Of a stretch of 7,090 nucleotides of DNA, positions 1 through 5,800 are shown piece after piece. The notes beneath the pieces are model-generated. The model worked only from the letters and a program-made list of their open reading frames with translations, did no database searches and was not told where the DNA came from. The translations under genes and the position numbers were made by a program. Origin of the DNA: Alphaproteobacteria bacterium (GTDB lineage: Bacteria > Pseudomonadota > Alphaproteobacteria > M2410); NCBI GenBank assembly GCA_021774955.1, contig JAJFIN010000200.1:1-7090 (forward strand). The letters are read 5' to 3'. Numbering within the stretch: the first letter of the stretch is position 1; each line of letters begins with the position of its first letter.

Positions 1-2
1 CC

Positions 3-1088
3 GCGCAGGATCCAAGCGGTGACGAAGCTACCAGTGCGTTCACACTGGCTGTTAGTGAAGTCGATGGAGGCAGTGGTAGCACTGGTGGAAGCGCTGGCAG
101 TGGACACCAACAAGGTCAAGGCGGCAGCGGAAGTGGTGACGACCAGCAAGCCCAAGGTGGTAGCGGCAGTGGTGGCCAGCATGGCAACAGCCACAACCAC
201 GGCGGAAGTGGTAGCGGCGGTCAAAATAGCAACAACCACAATCATGGCCATGACCACAATTCTAGTCGGAACCACGGTCACGCCTACGGTCAAGCTGGAA
301 CCGGAAGCGGCAGTGGTAGCGGCGGTGACATTATGTATGGTAGCCACCGCAACGACCGGATGTCCGGCGGCAGTGGTGACGACACCATGTATGGTGGCAA
401 TGGCAATGACCGGATGTCCGGCGGCAGCGGCAATGATGCCCTGTATGGCGGTAATGGTAACGACCGGATGGCTGGCGGTAGTGGCGATGACGCACTGCAC
501 GGTGGTCGCGGAAATGATGCCATGGCCGCTGGCGGAGGTAGCGACACGCTGAGCGGTGGCCATGGCAACGACCGGATGGCTGGCGGCAGCGGCAACGACA
601 CCTTAAGCGGTGGCCATGGTAATGACCGGATGTCCGGTGGTAGTGGTGGTGATACCATGCATGGTGATCAGGGTAATGACTACCTTTCTGGTGGAGATGG
701 AGATGATGTTCTCTATGGCGATGCTGGAAACGATCGGTTAGCCGGTGGTTCTGGTTCAGATACGTTCCACATGGGTGAAGGTAATGACATTGCCCAGGGT
801 AGCGATGGAAACGATACTTTCTATCTCCAACAAGGCGATGGCCACCACAATACCGTGACTGGCGGTGCTGGCGGCGACTGGACCGACGTTATTGTCGTGA
901 CTAATACTGAAGGCGATGCAGCGCCGGCTGGTGATTGGACAATTGCTATCGATGGTGGCACGACCATTGAGGTGTCCGATGCCTCAGGTAGTCTTGATTT
1001 GGGCGATGATATTTCTGGAACCATTACGCTATCTGACGGTACGGAAGTCGACTTCAGTGAGTTAGAGCGCATTGAGTGGGGCACTTAG
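3..1088 (+). CDS. RTX calcium-binding repeat protein, 3' part (5' end outside window)
   Basis: Reading frame 3 is open from the left edge to a TAG stop, giving the last 361 residues of a larger protein. Residues about 3-21 (DPSGDEATSAFTLAVSEVD) resemble the final beta strand of cadherin-like/VCBS tandem domains. Residues 22-109 are a Gly/Ser/His/Asn/Gln-rich linker. Residues 111-272 are 18 consecutive RTX nonapeptides of the type GGxGNDxLx, which in this family bind Ca2+ and fold as a parallel beta roll outside the cell. Residues 273-361 are a non-repetitive C-terminus with a 'GGDWTDVIVV' segment and a terminal 'DFSELERIEWGT', as seen at the ends of type I secretion (ABC/MFP/TolC) substrates. 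There is no cysteine in the visible part, which fits an extracellular protein. The role (adhesin, surface-layer protein or enzyme) cannot be told because the N-terminal region is missing. The first ATG in frame (333) lies inside the repeat array and is not a real start. Confidence 0.93.
   Translation, partial: AQDPSGDEATSAFTLAVSEVDGGSGSTGGSAGSGHQQGQGGSGSGDDQQAQGGSGSGGQHGNSHNHGGSGSGGQNSNNHNHGHDHNSSRNHGHAYGQAGTGSGSGSGGDIMYGSHRNDRMSGGSGDDTMYGGNGNDRMSGGSGNDALYGGNGNDRMAGGSGDDALHGGRGNDAMAAGGGSDTLSGGHGNDRMAGGSGNDTLSGGHGNDRMSGGSGGDTMHGDQGNDYLSGGDGDDVLYGDAGNDRLAGGSGSDTFHMGEGNDIAQGSDGNDTFYLQQGDGHHNTVTGGAGGDWTDVIVVTNTEGDAAPAGDWTIAIDGGTTIEVSDASGSLDLGDDISGTITLSDGTEVDFSELERIEWGT
66..326 (+). repeat. Low-complexity linker coding region, GGSGSG units with His/Asn/Gln-rich inserts
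   Basis: This stretch encodes about 87 residues, almost all G, S, H, N, Q or D, with only a few Ala, Thr, Arg and Tyr. The hexapeptide GGSGSG recurs at irregular spacing and is interrupted by polar inserts that become steadily richer in His and Asn (for example QHGNSHNH, then NNHNHGHDH). Ten histidines fall within about 45 residues. It links a cadherin-like domain to the RTX array, so a flexible extracellular spacer is likely. The His clusters could bind Zn2+, Ni2+ or Cu2+, which is inference. Synonymous codons (GGT/GGC, AGT/AGC) are well mixed, so the repeats are not the product of very recent DNA duplication. Confidence 0.8.
333..818 (+). repeat. 18 tandem RTX nonapeptides, arranged as 54-bp (18-residue) double units
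   Basis: The DNA has a 27-bp period, but the sequence is more regular at 54 bp. Eight full double units run from 333 to 764, followed by two degenerate nonapeptides to 818. A typical double unit reads [ML][YSH]GGxGNDR-M[SA]GGSG[ND]D[TA]. Odd-numbered nonapeptides mostly end in NDR, while even ones carry the invariant-like GGSG turn and end in T or A. The units at 549-602 and 603-656 are the most alike at DNA level and look like the youngest duplication. The last nonapeptides (FHMGEGNDI, AQGSDGNDT) decay towards the C-terminal domain, as is usual in RTX proteins. The repeats leave long stop-free stretches in the other frames and on the opposite strand, which are not genes. Confidence 0.92.
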
Positions 1089-1122
1089 ATCGGATTGGTC
1101 CTCTTATCTAGGTGTGGTCTTA

Positions 1123-2169
1123 ATGAAAATCAAAGTTGAACAAGCGTCTTCAGTCTGTAGGGAGCTATTGGGTGCAGATGTCACGTCAGTTTCGAGATTG
1201 GGCGGTTCATCACGGAATGTCTGGCGTGTTAACTTAGCAGGCGATTCTAGCGTCATTGCTGCCCATAGAAACCAACCTAACAGAGCACTCTTGGAACAAA
1301 ATATTCTCCACCGTCTTCACGGTTACGAAGGGTGTTTGCCCCATTTGTTGTGCGTGCAAGGACCTTGGATCATTCAATCAGATCTTGGAACAGACCGGTT
1401 GTCCAAATGCATGGCGCAGGGGGAAAAAGCTGGTGATAAGGTGCTCCTCATTGAGGCGCTTGAGTCACTCCACAAGATTCAATCAATCGGTGCTAAGCTG
1501 AAACTCAGAGACCATGTGTCACCCATCGGTCGTCGTTCGGGTTGGAATAAAAATCTCCTGCTTGCGCCTAATCGATTGGCGCGTTTGGGCGGGTTTGATG
1601 ACCCTGCCTATGATATGCAGACTGCGGATGATATTATATCTAGATGTCGATCTATGTTCATTAAATGGGATGCGCGACCAGGAAATGCGATTTTGAAGGC
1701 AGATGGAAAAGTCGCGTGGTTTGATTTTGAGCATTGCGGTCTTCGCGATCCCCTTGATGATCTTGCTTGGTTTTTAGGTGATGAATATGTTCCGGACCAC
1801 TCAGAGGTTGAGCAAGAGTTGATTGATGGGTTTGTTGAAAAATTTGCCGGTGACCTGGGGGAGAAATCAGCGCGAACTTATCTCAGCGTGTTCGGTACTT
1901 TGCACATGTGCATTCGGCTAGAGCTTATCCTGAGGCGCAAAAAAGATGGCCCCTGGTGGTCGTATCAATCGTGCTTGAACAAGGACACCGTTGGTGCCAC
2001 ACGTTTGCAATTTTTAGAATTGACCAAAAAAGCCACACGGTGGGCGGCTCAACATCCATCTACCTCCCCCTTAAGTCCCTGGCTTATTGAATTCGGTGAA
2101 ACCATGGTTGCCCGCGAGCCCATTACCCAGCGCGTGTCGATCAAAATCACACCGCAAAAAGCAGCTTGA
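1123..2169 (+). CDS. Aminoglycoside phosphotransferase/choline kinase-fold family protein
   Basis: The product is 348 residues. An N-terminal lobe has a Gly-rich loop (RLGGSSRNVW, about residues 25-34) and a conserved-looking Glu in ALLEQNIL. The C-terminal lobe has the catalytic loop KWDARPGN (Asp183 as presumed base, Asn188) and the metal-binding FDFEHCGLRDPLDDLAWFL (Asp201). This order is that of APH/choline kinase-type small-molecule kinases. Two departures are visible: the usual HGD of the catalytic loop reads KWD, and the N-lobe strand where the ATP-binding Lys is expected reads VIAAHRN, with no Lys. ATG 1123 is preferred because it follows an AGGTG (1110-1114) at a normal distance. An ATG at 1072 would overlap the RTX gene and add 17 residues that do not look like the family. 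The gene starts 34 bp after the RTX stop with no terminator between, so co-transcription is possible. The substrate cannot be predicted. Cytoplasmic; no signal peptide or membrane segment. Confidence 0.85.
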   Translation: MKIKVEQASSVCRELLGADVTSVSRLGGSSRNVWRVNLAGDSSVIAAHRNQPNRALLEQNILHRLHGYEGCLPHLLCVQGPWIIQSDLGTDRLSKCMAQGEKAGDKVLLIEALESLHKIQSIGAKLKLRDHVSPIGRRSGWNKNLLLAPNRLARLGGFDDPAYDMQTADDIISRCRSMFIKWDARPGNAILKADGKVAWFDFEHCGLRDPLDDLAWFLGDEYVPDHSEVEQELIDGFVEKFAGDLGEKSARTYLSVFGTLHMCIRLELILRRKKDGPWWSYQSCLNKDTVGATRLQFLELTKKATRWAAQHPSTSPLSPWLIEFGETMVAREPITQRVSIKITPQKAA

Positions 2170-2187
2170 ACTAGCTACCTTTTTTTT
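2156..2187. terminator. Possible bidirectional terminator at convergent gene ends
   Basis: On the plus strand AAAAAG-C-AGCT, loop TGAACT, AGCT-AC-CTTTTT can pair as an interrupted stem followed by an unbroken run of eight T (2180-2187). On the minus strand the same stem is followed by five T (2156-2160 complement). The stem contains both stop codons. It is short and AT-rich with an internal loop, so its strength is uncertain. Its position between two convergent genes, with only one base between the stops, is the main support. Confidence 0.45.
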
Positions 2188-3292
2188 CCTTATGGCGTCC
2201 TTCTAGATAGAGAAGGCCTCCGTGATTGGGATCGACACGGCCCGATTGGGACATGATCACGGCAAGAACGCGCGTTCCTTCAAATTGTGAGAATATAATG
2301 GTTGCAATTACCATGATTGGAATTGAGATGATCATTCCGACCACGCCCCAAATGCTGCTCCAGATAGCCAGTGATAATAGAATGAAAAGAGGGCTGAGGT
2401 TGAGTGTCGTCCCCATCCATCGTGGTTCTATCAGGCTGCCAACTAATTGCTGTATTGCCGCGAGTGAAATTAAAGCGATCAAGAAGGTCGTCAAAGGGTC
2501 AGAAATATCAGGCTGCACTAGGGTTAGGGTAATGGGGAAGGCTACCGCAATGATCGAACCGATATAGGGTATAAAGTTGAGGAAAAAGGCAAGAACAGCC
2601 CAAAACAAAGCGAAGTCAATTCCGATAATGATCATAGCGACGTAGCTCATGGATGAGACCAGGGAGCTGGCCAACGTTTTAATTGCCAGATAGCGCCTTA
2701 TGCGTTCACCGATGATCTTGAGTGTTCGTTCAATAGCTTCTTGTTGTTTATGGTCGCGGGCGAAGGTTGCGATCTTGATCGGTAATGTTCGGCGCTCCCA
2801 TAGCAAGAATGCCGTATAAACCATGATAGCGGCAGCGTTGCCGGCGATTACGGTTAGAGGACTGACAATCGCCTGCATGATCGTACCGATGTTCAGAGCA
2901 CCGAGGCGTTGGAGTAATTCGGTGAATGTTGGAAAATCGTCGATCCTCAATAGGACGCCTATTTCTTCAAGCCTCAAATCAAGGTTTTCTTGATAGCTGG
3001 AAGCGTTTTTTGCGACGAGGGTTGCATTATCAATAATAACATTGCCGAGAAGATAAAGTGCTCCAGAAACGATGAGGATTGCCATCAATAGCGAGAACGG
3101 TTTGAATATGGGGATACCGAAAATACTTATGCTCTTCAATCCGTCGGATATGGCGGTAATGAAGTAGGCGATCAAAAAAGCAATGACAACGGGAACCAAT
3201 ATCCTCTGCCCAAGGATCAAGATGTAGGTAACCAACGCGGCCAGGGCGAGGGCGAAAAAGAAGTTGATCAAAGTGGTATTGGCCTGTGGCAT
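2171..3292 (-). CDS. AI-2E family transporter (PerM/YdiK/TqsA-like permease)
   Basis: The product is 373 residues, a normal length for the family. Hydrophobic segments lie at about residues 9-28, 31-49, 66-88, 141-164, 207-225, 226-258, 266-288 and 300-336. A hydrophilic stretch at about 90-135 lies between the third and fourth. Family hallmarks are the NFIPYIGSIIA motif (239-249) and, near the C-terminus, IEPRWMGTTLNLSPLFILL followed by IWGVVGMIISIPIM. Members are inner-membrane proteins, some linked to autoinducer-2 export and others to Na+/H+ exchange or unknown substrates, so the substrate here stays open. ATG 3292 was chosen because GAAGGA sits about 6 bases upstream. The in-frame ATG at 3343 has no Shine-Dalgarno sequence and would add a polar 17-residue tail encoded by the 11-bp tandem repeat region. 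The C-terminus ends in a lysine-rich tail (HKEKKGS). It lies downstream of the methionine gamma-lyase gene on the same strand, with a 137-bp gap. Confidence 0.92.
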   Translation of the reverse strand: MPQANTTLINFFFALALAALVTYILILGQRILVPVVIAFLIAYFITAISDGLKSISIFGIPIFKPFSLLMAILIVSGALYLLGNVIIDNATLVAKNASSYQENLDLRLEEIGVLLRIDDFPTFTELLQRLGALNIGTIMQAIVSPLTVIAGNAAAIMVYTAFLLWERRTLPIKIATFARDHKQQEAIERTLKIIGERIRRYLAIKTLASSLVSSMSYVAMIIIGIDFALFWAVLAFFLNFIPYIGSIIAVAFPITLTLVQPDISDPLTTFLIALISLAAIQQLVGSLIEPRWMGTTLNLSPLFILLSLAIWSSIWGVVGMIISIPIMVIATIIFSQFEGTRVLAVIMSQSGRVDPNHGGLLYLEGRHKEKKGS

Positions 3293-3297
3293 TCTGG

Positions 3298-3304
3298 TTC
3301 CTTC
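3298..3304 (-). promoter_or_regulatory. Ribosome binding site fixing the start of the AI-2E family gene
   Basis: On the minus strand GAAGGAA precedes ATG 3292 by 5-6 bases. It is the best Shine-Dalgarno match in this leader and argues against the longer open frame beginning at 3343. Confidence 0.65.
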
Positions 3305-3333
3305 GCGCTGTGACCATCCTCTAGGCTCATTCG

Positions 3334-3362
3334 GGGAATGCATTGGGAATGCATTGGGGAAT
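3334..3362. repeat. 11-bp tandem repeat (GGGAATGCATT), two copies plus a partial third
   Basis: GGGAATGCATT occurs at 3334-3344 and again at 3345-3355, followed by GGGGAAT (3356-3362), which looks like a third copy with one inserted G and the end lost. Each full copy contains the palindrome ATGCAT. The array lies 40-70 bases upstream of the AI-2E family start. At 11 bp the copies are about one helical turn apart, which would suit a protein binding one DNA face, but replication slippage would produce the same pattern. The rest of the 3293-3429 gap holds no clear terminator and no convincing sigma-70 promoter. TATAGT on the minus strand (3390-3385) is a -10-like hexamer with only a poor -35 partner. 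Confidence 0.6.
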
Positions 3363-3429
3363 AGAAGATGGATCTGTCAGAGGGACTATAGCGAATTTTG
3401 CAGGCAACCAATCATTCTTTTTTTTGAGT

Positions 3430-4686
3430 TTAGGCTGACTGGTGAGATTTCGTGGCTTTGGTCACGAAACTATTTGTCTTAGTGAGCGCCTGATCAATAT
3501 CCTCAAGTAAGTCGCTTGTCGTCTCGAGCCCAGCAGACAATCGTATGAGGCCGTCTGATATTCCGTGGACCAGACGCTCCTCACGGGTGTAGGTTGAGTG
3601 GGTCATGCTGGCTGGATGCTGCACCAGCGTTTCGGCGTCGCCAAGACTGACCGCGCGAATTACCAGGTCAAGTGCGTCCATGAAATGTGTACCAGCTTCC
3701 ATTCCGCCTTTCAATTCAAAGGCCATCATCCCACCGGGTCCACGCATTTGGCGTTGGGTTATATCGTAATGTTTGAAACTTTTGACACCTGGGTAATAAA
3801 CATTCTCAACCAAAGGATGGTCTTCGAGGAGATTGGCAATGGCCTGGGCATTTTGAATGTGGCGATCCATCCGCACTTCAAGTGTTTTTAGACCGCGCAA
3901 GACAAGGAAGGCATCCATCGCAGATAGGACAGCGCCAGTCATGTCTTTGAGCCCATGCATTCGAATGCTCTGCATGGTTTCAAATGGACCAGCGACGATT
4001 CCGGCGACAAGGTCTCCGTGGCCGCCGAGATATTTAGTAGCCGAATGGATAACTAGATCTGCACCCTCTGCAAGCGGGGATTGAAGGTAGGGCGTGCAAT
4101 AGGTGTTATCGACGACAAGTGTGACGTTTTCCGAATAGAGACTGTCATCGACAATTTTTCGCATATTCGCGATGTCGATCAAGCGCATGTTCGGATTGGC
4201 TGGCGTTTCGAAATAGACGACCCGCGTTTTTTCATTGAGCGCATTGACCAGATTTTCTGGTACTGTCAAATCGACAGGGGTGACGGTCACGCCGAATTTT
4301 CTCAGACCATGAGTGAAAAATGAGAATGTGCAGCCATATAGTGTCTTGTCGACAATCAGCTCATCACCTGGCTCCACCAAAGTCCAGAGCGTGGCACTAA
4401 TTGCGCCCATGCCACTGGCGGTCGCTAGGGCGGCCTCAGCTCCCTCGAGTTCGGCCATACGGGTCTCAAGAAGATTTTGCGTCGGATTGCCGAGCCGTGA
4501 ATAAATATAACCTTCGCGTTCGCCGGCAAACATTTCGCCACCATCTTTCGCAGATTCAAATGCAAAAGTGGACGTCATATAGATGGGTGGATTTAGAGCG
4601 CCATTTTCATCGCGAGGGTCATAGCCATGATGGATGGCCCGTGTGGCGAAACCAAAATTGCGATTATGACGTTTACGTTTAGACAT
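3430..4686 (-). CDS. L-methionine gamma-lyase (PLP-dependent)
   Basis: The product is 418 residues, of the Cys/Met-metabolism PLP enzyme family. It reads closely like Pseudomonas putida methionine gamma-lyase, starting with FATRAIHHGYDP near the N-terminus. This enzyme splits L-methionine into methanethiol, 2-oxobutyrate and ammonia in the cytoplasm. Visible residues include Tyr62 and Arg64 (YSRLGNPT, phosphate binding from the neighbouring subunit), Tyr117 and Cys119 (TLYGCT), Asp193 (VVDNTY, pyridine N), Lys218 (SATKYL, Schiff base), Lys247-Asp248 (GLKDMTGAV), and an Arg in GLIRLSAGLE that holds the substrate carboxylate. The active-site Cys, typical of this enzyme and usually not conserved in cystathionine gamma-lyases or gamma-synthases, is the main reason for the specific call. 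ATG 4686 is chosen for its GAAAGG about 9 bases upstream and its good N-terminal match. The frame stays open to a TTG at 4791, adding 35 polar residues without family support. A candidate promoter lies upstream, so it is probably transcribed separately from the phosphatase gene. Confidence 0.9.
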   Translation of the reverse strand: MSKRKRHNRNFGFATRAIHHGYDPRDENGALNPPIYMTSTFAFESAKDGGEMFAGEREGYIYSRLGNPTQNLLETRMAELEGAEAALATASGMGAISATLWTLVEPGDELIVDKTLYGCTFSFFTHGLRKFGVTVTPVDLTVPENLVNALNEKTRVVYFETPANPNMRLIDIANMRKIVDDSLYSENVTLVVDNTYCTPYLQSPLAEGADLVIHSATKYLGGHGDLVAGIVAGPFETMQSIRMHGLKDMTGAVLSAMDAFLVLRGLKTLEVRMDRHIQNAQAIANLLEDHPLVENVYYPGVKSFKHYDITQRQMRGPGGMMAFELKGGMEAGTHFMDALDLVIRAVSLGDAETLVQHPASMTHSTYTREERLVHGISDGLIRLSAGLETTSDLLEDIDQALTKTNSFVTKATKSHQSA

Positions 4687-4691
4687 TTCGG

Positions 4692-4711
4692 GCAACCTTT
4701 CAAAAGGTAGC
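4692..4711. promoter_or_regulatory. 20-bp imperfect palindrome covering the methionine gamma-lyase RBS
   Basis: GCAACCTTTCAAAAGGTAGC reads as GC-A-ACCTTT-CA-AAAGGT-A-GC, two six-base arms and two outer GC pairs with one mismatch. The left arm on the plus strand (CCTTT, 4696-4700) is the complement of the AAAGG Shine-Dalgarno of the lyase gene, 9 bases before ATG 4686. As DNA it could be an operator. As RNA the two-base loop is tight, so the hairpin would have to open at the centre, but pairing would bury the RBS. The palindrome is visible; function is inference. Confidence 0.5.
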
Positions 4712-4816
4712 GATTCTTGTCTGGCAAACTTGGTCAGACTTTCATTAGCCTCGGCGGAATGCCCGTCTGTTCCGCGGGTCTTAATCGACAAACTTCAAGG
4801 AATTTACGATCAAAAT

Positions 4817-4845
4817 ATTGTGCATAATAACTGGAACAATGTAAA
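4817..4845 (-). promoter_or_regulatory. Candidate sigma-70 type promoter for the methionine gamma-lyase gene
   Basis: On the minus strand TTTACA (4845-4840) and CACAAT (4822-4817) are separated by 17 bases, matching the consensus at 5 of 6 and 4 of 6 positions. It lies in the AT-rich 271-bp gap between the phosphatase stop and the lyase start, and would give a leader of roughly 120 bases. A near-palindrome TTTGATATCGAA (4849-4860) abuts it upstream. The rest of 4687-4957 shows no gene. A stop-free stretch on the plus strand from 4902 mostly overlaps the phosphatase gene and is not supported. No clear terminator follows the phosphatase gene. Confidence 0.3.
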
Positions 4846-4957
4846 GAATTTGATATCGAAACCCTATACTTTCTAAGTAAAATAGGACAGATCAGCCGAG
4901 TTTGCATATGAAAATCTTACGCAAGGTTAAAGGCGTCTCAAATTGGCAAATCAGAGC

Positions 4958-5800
4958 CTATTTCGGAGCTGATGGCACTCCTAGATCTTTTGGGTTTGCA
5001 CGGAAAAAGTTCTTAAACGACAATTGGCTTTGGTGCGTTCTTTCGGGTTTGGTTCGTAACCCGACCGTGTTGAGAAACTTGCTCAACTCAGTGCGGGAAA
5101 GAGGGAAAGCAATAGGGTCAAGGATTAAAGCTTTCAACAAATATATGGTCAGTAGAGTGAACAAACCAGAGAAAGCTATATCGCTCAAAAAGTGCGCGCC
5201 CTGAACCATTCTTATTCCACCAATGAAAATACCAAAAGCCAAACTCGCGATGGCGTCGGGTTTGTGTGTTCGAGTGAAAGCGATGGCAAATGCAAACAGA
5301 GCAAACGCGAGTGCGGCATCCCCTGAAACAAAAGAGCAATTATTGGAGCATTGATCCGAGATGAGAAGTGCGGGGCTGAATTCTTTGTCACCACCGAACT
5401 CGAGCAAATGGCGCGGTCGGGCGCGACCCCAGAAGCTCTTGAAAACACCATTGACAATGAGGCCGGGACCTACGGTAAGGCAGGCAAAGAAAAAGGCATA
5501 GGTCCGCGCAGACCAGTTTAGAATTTTTCTTTTCCCAATTGAGGTAATCGCTAACCCGGCAATAACGAAGACCGCCAATGTGAGACCAAGATTGTTGATC
5601 ATATCATTAAAGAATTGAGGGACGGGGTGGTGAGAGAGGGGAAAGCCATTTTCCCCGTCGGCGAAAAGACCGGCTACATAAAGATCAAGTGTCGGTACAG
5701 CTAAAAAAATGAAAGCGCTCGCGATACACGCCAAAATGAGCCAATAGATCGGCCGCCAAGTTTCTTGCCACACTAAGCCTCTGTCCGTGTGATCGCTCAT
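4958..5800 (-). CDS. PAP2-family membrane phosphatase (lipid/polyprenyl phosphate phosphatase-like)
   Basis: The product is 280 residues, with membrane segments at about 18-36, 71-88, 101-120, 162-177, 185-200 and 209-227 and a basic cytoplasmic-type tail of about 50 residues. The three PAP2 motifs are present in order: KSFWGRARP (Lys121, Arg128-Pro129), FVSGD (157-161), and RMVQGAHFLSD (Arg197, His203 as presumed nucleophile, Asp207). The second motif is normally PSGH; here Val replaces Pro and Asp161 replaces the His that acts as general acid. PAP2 enzymes at the inner membrane remove phosphate from lipid A, undecaprenyl diphosphate, phosphatidate or phosphatidylglycerol phosphate, on the periplasmic side. 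Which of these applies is not visible. The start codon overlaps the stop of the glycosyltransferase gene as ATGA, so translation is probably coupled. A role together with that enzyme in envelope lipid or polyprenyl-phosphate recycling is inference. Confidence 0.88.
   Translation of the reverse strand: MSDHTDRGLVWQETWRPIYWLILACIASAFIFLAVPTLDLYVAGLFADGENGFPLSHHPVPQFFNDMINNLGLTLAVFVIAGLAITSIGKRKILNWSARTYAFFFACLTVGPGLIVNGVFKSFWGRARPRHLLEFGGDKEFSPALLISDQCSNNCSFVSGDAALAFALFAFAIAFTRTHKPDAIASLAFGIFIGGIRMVQGAHFLSDIAFSGLFTLLTIYLLKALILDPIAFPLSRTELSKFLNTVGLRTKPERTHQSQLSFKNFFRANPKDLGVPSAPK
5797..5800 (-). other. ATGA stop/start overlap, translational coupling of glycosyltransferase and PAP2 genes
   Basis: On the minus strand the TGA of the glycosyltransferase gene and the ATG of the phosphatase gene share bases as ATGA. 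No strong Shine-Dalgarno sits at the usual distance; the nearest purine-rich run is GAGG, about 12 bases upstream. This favours re-initiation by ribosomes that finish the upstream gene. Confidence 0.8.

Noticed and set aside
19..552. Long open frame on the plus strand (frame 1) over the RTX gene
   Set aside because: Its product is an Ala/Val/Met/Thr-rich repetitive string caused by reading the Gly-rich repeats out of frame. The frame-3 product has clear RTX motifs.
290..658. Open frame on the minus strand with SLPLPP repeats
   Set aside because: It is the reverse complement of the RTX repeats; Pro-rich periodic products are the expected shadow of GGxG codons.
333..818. CRISPR-like array suggested by the regular 27/54-bp periodicity
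   Set aside because: There are no unique spacers between conserved repeats. The period is a multiple of three and the frame encodes RTX nonapeptides.
1072..1122. Upstream ATG start for the kinase gene overlapping the RTX stop
   Set aside because: The added 17 residues do not resemble the family N-terminus, and ATG 1123 has a better placed AGGTG. The overlap remains possible but less likely.
3430..4686. Cystathionine gamma-lyase, gamma-synthase or O-acetylhomoserine sulfhydrylase as alternative identity
   Set aside because: The TLYGCT Cys, the GLKDMTGAV segment and the FATRAIHHGYDP start match methionine gamma-lyase specifically.
4902..5204. 100-codon open frame on the plus strand with TTG/ATG start
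   Set aside because: Five sixths of it lies antisense to the PAP2 gene, there is no good RBS, and the product shows no recognisable family. The antisense frame has clear membrane segments and motifs only further in, but its end is continuous with them.
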